Part shown: piece by piece, positions 59,486 through 64,000 of the stretch | How positions within the stretch are numbered: the first letter of the stretch is position 1 | How the letters are laid out: each line of letters starts with the position of its first letter | NCBI GenBank assembly: GCA_030692565.1 | Contig: JAUYAO010000057.1 | Location: forward strand, 1-64,000 | Length of the DNA: 64,000 nucleotides | Direction of reading: 5' to 3' | DNA from: Nitrospira sp. | GTDB taxonomy: Bacteria; Nitrospirota; Nitrospiria; Nitrospirales; Nitrospiraceae | Notes under the pieces: generated by a model | What the model was told of the DNA's origin: nothing | The model's input: the letters and a program-made list of their open reading frames with translations, nothing else | Database searches by the model: none | Made by a program: the position numbers and the translations under genes

Positions 59486-60514
59486 ATGATCGATCTCCGC
59501 AGCGACACCGTCACGCAACCCACCGATGCCATGCGCAAAGCGATGGCGCGCGCCGAAGTGGGGGACGATGTCTATGGGGAAGACCCGACCGTCAATCGAC
59601 TGCAGGACATGGCCGCCGCCTTGCTCGGCAAACGCGCCGCGCTGTTCGTACCCTCCGGCACCATGGGCAACCAGTTGGCGATCCGTGCGCACACCCAGCC
59701 GGGACAGGAAGTCATCGTCGAGAGCAAGTCGCACATCGTGCGGTATGAACAGGGCGCCGCCGGCGCCCTCGCGGGCGTCCAGTTGCATTGGGTCGTCGGC
59801 GAGCGCGGCATCATGACGGCTGAACAGGTCGAAGCGGCGATCAGACCCACAGATCCGTACTCCATTCCGACGGGACTCATCTGCATCGAAAACACACACA
59901 ACAGCGGCGGTGGCACCATCTATTCGCTGTCGACCATTGAAAAAATTCGCGCCATCGCGACGAAGCACGGAATCCCGATGCATCTCGACGGCGCCCGACT
60001 GTTCAATGCCGTCGCCGCGACGACCCTGCCGGCCGCCACCTATGCGCAACATTTCGAAACGGTGTCCTTCTGCCTCTCCAAGGGTCTCGGGGCGCCGGCC
60101 GGCTCCCTGCTGGTCTCCAGCGATATCCCGCTGATCGAACGCGCCCGCCGCTTCCGCCGCATGTACGGCGGGGCCATGCGCCAGTCCGGCATCCTCGCGG
60201 CCGCCGGCATTCATGCGCTCGAGCATCATGTCGCCCGACTGAAGCACGATCATGACCATGCCAAGAAACTCGCGCGTGCATTGCAGCAGATTCCGGCCGT
60301 ACGCATCGCGCCACAACATGTCGAGACCAACATTGTGATCTTCGATGTCCCCGACCATCGCCTGGCCCCGGCTGATCTCGTGACCCAACTCAAGGACCAC
60401 GGCGTGCTCATCCACGCGATCGGAGGCCGCAGCTTTCGCGCCGTCACCCATTTAAATATTTCAACGAAACAGATCGACGAAGCCGCCGAAGTCTTTGCCC
60501 AAGTCCTCCGCTGA
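59486..60514 (+). CDS. ltaE: Low-specificity L-threonine aldolase
   Basis: 342-aa PLP enzyme that splits threonine (and allo-threonine) to glycine and acetaldehyde. [38 protein letters not shown] at the N-terminus, [10 protein letters not shown] (PLP-binding Asp) near 165 and [16 protein letters not shown] with the PLP Lys near 197. AGGAGG serves the ATG at 59486; the earlier ATG at 59456 lies in the repeat. Length is normal. Confidence 0.95.
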   Translation: MIDLRSDTVTQPTDAMRKAMARAEVGDDVYGEDPTVNRLQDMAAALLGKRAALFVPSGTMGNQLAIRAHTQPGQEVIVESKSHIVRYEQGAAGALAGVQLHWVVGERGIMTAEQVEAAIRPTDPYSIPTGLICIENTHNSGGGTIYSLSTIEKIRAIATKHGIPMHLDGARLFNAVAATTLPAATYAQHFETVSFCLSKGLGAPAGSLLVSSDIPLIERARRFRRMYGGAMRQSGILAAAGIHALEHHVARLKHDHDHAKKLARALQQIPAVRIAPQHVETNIVIFDVPDHRLAPADLVTQLKDHGVLIHAIGGRSFRAVTHLNISTKQIDEAAEVFAQVLR

Positions 60515-60583
60515 CCGCGGCGTCCGTTGACACCTCCTTTCAACGACACATACAATGCGCCCCATCGATCAACAGGAGCCGCG

Positions 60584-60811
60584 ATGACCCTCCAGGTGGT
60601 GTCGTTCCAACAGATCAGCCGCATTCTCGAAGTGACCGACGCGCTGGGGCTCAACCGGGAATGGGTCGAGATCCCGCTTTCCCCGGAAACCCCGGGTGTC
60701 GTGCGCCGCCTGCACAACGGAAAACTCGAAATCATCGTTGACGCCGAACAGCCCTTCGAACAATGGCTCAGTGCATTGCCGCAACACCTTCAACAAGTCC
60801 CCGGAGCATGA
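60584..60811 (+). CDS. 75-aa small protein, unknown
   Basis: 75 aa (starts MTLQVVSFQQISRILEVTDA), soluble, with two helices and a central strand (KLEIIVDAEQPFEQWLSALPQHLQQV). CAGGAG precedes the ATG at 60584. It overlaps the nucleotidyltransferase gene by ATGA, which suggests a functional partnership. No family recognised. Confidence 0.7.
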   Translation: MTLQVVSFQQISRILEVTDALGLNREWVEIPLSPETPGVVRRLHNGKLEIIVDAEQPFEQWLSALPQHLQQVPGA

Positions 60812-61596
60812 TGGACAGTCCCCTCTCCACCCCGGTCCCAACCAGGGAAGAACTGAACGCCGAGCTTCTTGAAGTCCCTGAACCGCCTGAGCAGCCGCCC
60901 ATTCCTGAACCGCCGGGATTCGATGACAGCGTCGAGATGGCGCTCACACACATTCGCGGCCGCCGGGGAGGCGACCTGGTCGGTATTCTCATGGTGGGAT
61001 CCGGTGCGCGCCGCGCCCTCACCCCCCACAGCGATATCGATCTCATCGCCCTCGTCAAGGGTGATCGCGAAGGGCACGAAATTTTGCGGGCCGGCGAACG
61101 GCTGGTGGATATCCGCTACTTTGGGCATAAGCTGGTCGAGGACGAACTCGCCTACTCCACTCGCCTGCCCTCGCTGCTGCGGAAAGCCCGCCTTCTCTTC
61201 GACCATGACGGGATCAGCGCCAAGCTGATCGAAAAAGCCAACCAGCGATTCCGACAAGGCCCCACTCCGGCCTCGATGAACGAGCAAATCCGTCTGAAGG
61301 CCGAATGCCTCCACTTACTGGGCAAGGCTCAGGACGTGACTGAAAAGCCGGCCCTGGCCCAATATCTGCTCACGCTGTTTTTTGAAGAATGCACGATGGC
61401 ATTCTTCCGGATCAGGGGGTTCTGGCTGACCGCCCCGGTCGATATCCACCGGTTCATGTCCTCCCGCGAACCGGCCCTGGCGGAACTGGCGGCTCGATTC
61501 CTCCTCACCGCAAATCTTTCGGAACGACTCAACTTTGGGCGGCAAATTGCCGATCTACTCTTTAAGGACGTCCCGAATCCCGCTCGAATCGATTAG
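60808..61596 (+). CDS. Nucleotidyltransferase-fold protein
   Basis: 262 aa. After a Pro-rich N-terminal 40 residues comes the polymerase-beta-type motif GSGARRALTPHSDIDLIALV (G-S/G ... D-x-D), then VDIRYFGHKLVEDELAY as the third acidic region. The C-terminal half (about 130-260) is helical, HEPN-like in composition (LKAECLHLLGKAQDV, YLLTLFFEECTMAFFRIRG). Possible transfer of a nucleotide to a small molecule, RNA or protein (MNT-HEPN-like). It starts inside the stop codon of the 75-aa gene. Confidence 0.75.
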   Translation: MMDSPLSTPVPTREELNAELLEVPEPPEQPPIPEPPGFDDSVEMALTHIRGRRGGDLVGILMVGSGARRALTPHSDIDLIALVKGDREGHEILRAGERLVDIRYFGHKLVEDELAYSTRLPSLLRKARLLFDHDGISAKLIEKANQRFRQGPTPASMNEQIRLKAECLHLLGKAQDVTEKPALAQYLLTLFFEECTMAFFRIRGFWLTAPVDIHRFMSSREPALAELAARFLLTANLSERLNFGRQIADLLFKDVPNPARID

Positions 61597-61739
61597 CACC
61601 CTCTATCTAGCGGACCGGGACCCCCTGCAGTTGTAAGAATTCGAACCGTCACAGGACATGGGAACGGATCCCTCACGTTCCCGTTATGCATCGATTCACC
61701 GCTCACGTCCGTTCTCGGCACGGATGCCAAGGAGTCGTT

Positions 61740-62633
<894 letters not shown>

Positions 62634-62659
62634 CACCCGTCACGAGGAGCGAGCCCTGC

Positions 62660-64000
62660 ATGCCCACATCACAATCACGCATTGAGATCAGTCCGGCTCA
62701 GGAGACCCTGCCTCCCGTCGAGCCGACGACACTCGTCATCTTCGGAGGATCGGGCGATCTCGCCAAACGCCGATTGATCCCGGCGCTCTACAATCTGCTC
62801 CTCGACGGGCTCATGCCGTCGAACTTTGTCGTGCTCGGACTCGGCCGCAAGTCGATGAGCGACGAAGAGTTTCGCGCGACCGTGCGCGACGGTGTGGTGA
62901 AACACTCCCGCCAGGCGCTCATCGAAGATACGTGGGCCGCCTTTGCCAGCCATCTCTTTTACATGGCCGGTGAAAACGACGACCCGAATACCTATGTCCG
63001 GTTGAAAGCCCGCGCCGAAGAACTCGAGCGCGTGTTTCAGTTGCCGGGCAACCGCATTTTCTACCTCAGTATCCCGCCGAGTTCATTTACCCCAGTATGC
63101 GAAGGGCTCTCTAGTTCCGGGGTGGCCATCAAAGCCAACGGACAAGCCCCCTATGCCCGCATCATTGTCGAGAAGCCGGTCGGACGCGATTTGAAATCGG
63201 CCCAGGAAATCAATGCCGTCACCGGTCGGGTGTTCGACGAATCGCAGATCTTCCGAATCGATCACTATTTGGGCAAAGAAACCGTTCAGAATCTGATGGT
63301 CGTGCGATTTGCGAACAGCATCTTCGAACCGATCTGGAACCACCAGCACATCGACCACGTCCAGATCACGGTGAGCGAGGCCGAAGGCGTCGGAACCAGG
63401 GCCAGCTACTACGAGGAAGCCGGCGCATTGCGCGACATGGTCCAGAACCACATACTCCAACTGCTCTGCCTGGTGGCGATGGAGCCGCCCTACTCGCTCG
63501 ACCCGGATGTGGTCCGCAACGCTAAGATGGAGGTGCTCCGCTGCCTGCGCCCGATCACCGGCAAAGATGTCGAGACATTTACGGCGCGCGCGCAATACAC
63601 CGAAGGGACCGCCCACGGCGAAGCAGTGCCGGGCTATCGTCGGGAGAAAGGCGTGAACCCTACCTCGACCACGGAAACCTATGTGGCGGTGAAATGTTTC
63701 GTCGAAAACTGGCGCTGGTCCGGCGTGCCGTTTTACTTGCGCACCGGGAAAGCCCTACCGCTCCGCGCGAGTGAAGTGGCGGTGCAGTTCAAAGACATCC
63801 CTCAGATTCTCTTCAACGCCAACGGACTATCACCACAGGCACCGAATGTGCTGACCTTGCGCATCCAGCCGGAAGAAGGCCTGTCGCTCCGCATCGTCTC
63901 ACGCGTTCCTGGGACGAGAGCGCAAACCCACCCCGTCGAAATGAATTTCAAATATGGAGAAGTGTTCGGCAGACCGTCACCTGAGGCTTATGAACGGCTG
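62660..64000 (+). CDS. zwf: Glucose-6-phosphate dehydrogenase, cut by the window end
   Basis: 447 codons are present without a stop. The coenzyme motif VIFGGSGDLAKRRLIPALY, the RIDHYLGKE substrate motif, KPVGRDL, and PFYLRTGKALPLR are all in place. A short N-terminal extension precedes the Rossmann motif. It converts glucose 6-phosphate to 6-phosphogluconolactone and works with Gnd just upstream; a 6-phosphogluconolactonase gene is expected next. CGAGGAGC precedes the ATG at 62660. The missing C-terminal portion should be about 40-60 residues. Confidence 0.95.
   Translation, partial: MPTSQSRIEISPAQETLPPVEPTTLVIFGGSGDLAKRRLIPALYNLLLDGLMPSNFVVLGLGRKSMSDEEFRATVRDGVVKHSRQALIEDTWAAFASHLFYMAGENDDPNTYVRLKARAEELERVFQLPGNRIFYLSIPPSSFTPVCEGLSSSGVAIKANGQAPYARIIVEKPVGRDLKSAQEINAVTGRVFDESQIFRIDHYLGKETVQNLMVVRFANSIFEPIWNHQHIDHVQITVSEAEGVGTRASYYEEAGALRDMVQNHILQLLCLVAMEPPYSLDPDVVRNAKMEVLRCLRPITGKDVETFTARAQYTEGTAHGEAVPGYRREKGVNPTSTTETYVAVKCFVENWRWSGVPFYLRTGKALPLRASEVAVQFKDIPQILFNANGLSPQAPNVLTLRIQPEEGLSLRIVSRVPGTRAQTHPVEMNFKYGEVFGRPSPEAYERL

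Noticed and set aside
61636-61660. Possible tRNA T-arm (GGTTCGAATTC on the minus strand)
   Set aside because: The flanking bases do not form a T-stem, and no acceptor or anticodon stem can be drawn.

Overview
The window reads as a chromosomal segment of a GC-rich, Gram-negative-type bacterium. Gene content (outer-membrane lipoproteins, RseP, MltC, PilB, HpnD, class II ribonucleotide reductase, many small orphan proteins) and the general style of the proteins fit Nitrospira or a close relative in Nitrospirota. That assignment is inference from recognised families; there is no rRNA or other marker gene here. I found no tRNA, rRNA, CRISPR array, transposase or integrase gene.

Layout. 1-2190: an AT-richer orphan gene and a DUF433/DUF5615 toxin-antitoxin pair, flanked on both sides by a family of palindromic elements. 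Each element has a nearly constant core and a 22-base arm pair that differs from copy to copy but stays complementary. 2187-10740: a FolB-methyltransferase fusion, a PHP phosphoesterase, a membrane Ser/Thr kinase with its PP2C phosphatase, a GLG1-type Cys-rich protein, a YjbQ-family enzyme and B12-dependent ribonucleotide reductase. 10860-16700: an SH3-like membrane protein, a HAD phosphatase, a cobalamin-binding protein, HpnD and an HpnE-like protein (squalene/hopanoid route), a lipoprotein and 4Fe-4S uracil-DNA glycosylase. 16737-20633 (minus): an acidic orphan, a PEBP protein and TldE/TldD. 20832-26895 (plus): UppS-CdsA-Dxr-RseP-ProS, the classical envelope/isoprenoid cluster. 27084-33948: GAF-PilB, an MltC-like transglycosylase, two PilZ proteins (minus) and a ZorA/ZorB-like (MotAB-related) pair.

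34187-45197 is the most unusual part. It is an island of very small orphan genes interleaved with proteins typical of cold or stress adaptation: a DEAD-box RNA helicase, two small RRM RNA-binding proteins, two fatty-acid desaturases and a CsbD-like protein. Four families occur twice (desaturase, RRM protein, a WVRIPDGT protein, a Lys/Arg-rich micro-protein), so the island looks like an old duplication followed by rearrangement. Several of its genes have similar predicted promoters (TTGAC-type -35, 17-base spacer, TANGGT or TACAGT -10) and predicted leaders of about 150-310 bases. Two of the leaders share a conserved block of about 125 bases, and a third carries its core motif. I infer a co-regulated stress or cold regulon with leader-RNA control.

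45513-49683 (minus): a DUF3422 membrane protein, a methyltransferase, and a ProA-like protein whose catalytic cysteine position is threonine. 49927-57775: a small defence locus with an orphan HTH/coiled-coil protein, HsdR, HsdM, a YhcG/DUF1016 nuclease and HsdS, followed by gene debris. 57955-64000: an ATP/ADP-translocase-like carrier (minus), threonine aldolase, a 75-aa orphan, a nucleotidyltransferase, 6-phosphogluconate dehydrogenase and glucose-6-phosphate dehydrogenase (cut by the window end). A second palindromic repeat of about 123 bases occurs three times (3974, 48193, 59348); two copies begin at the base after a stop codon.
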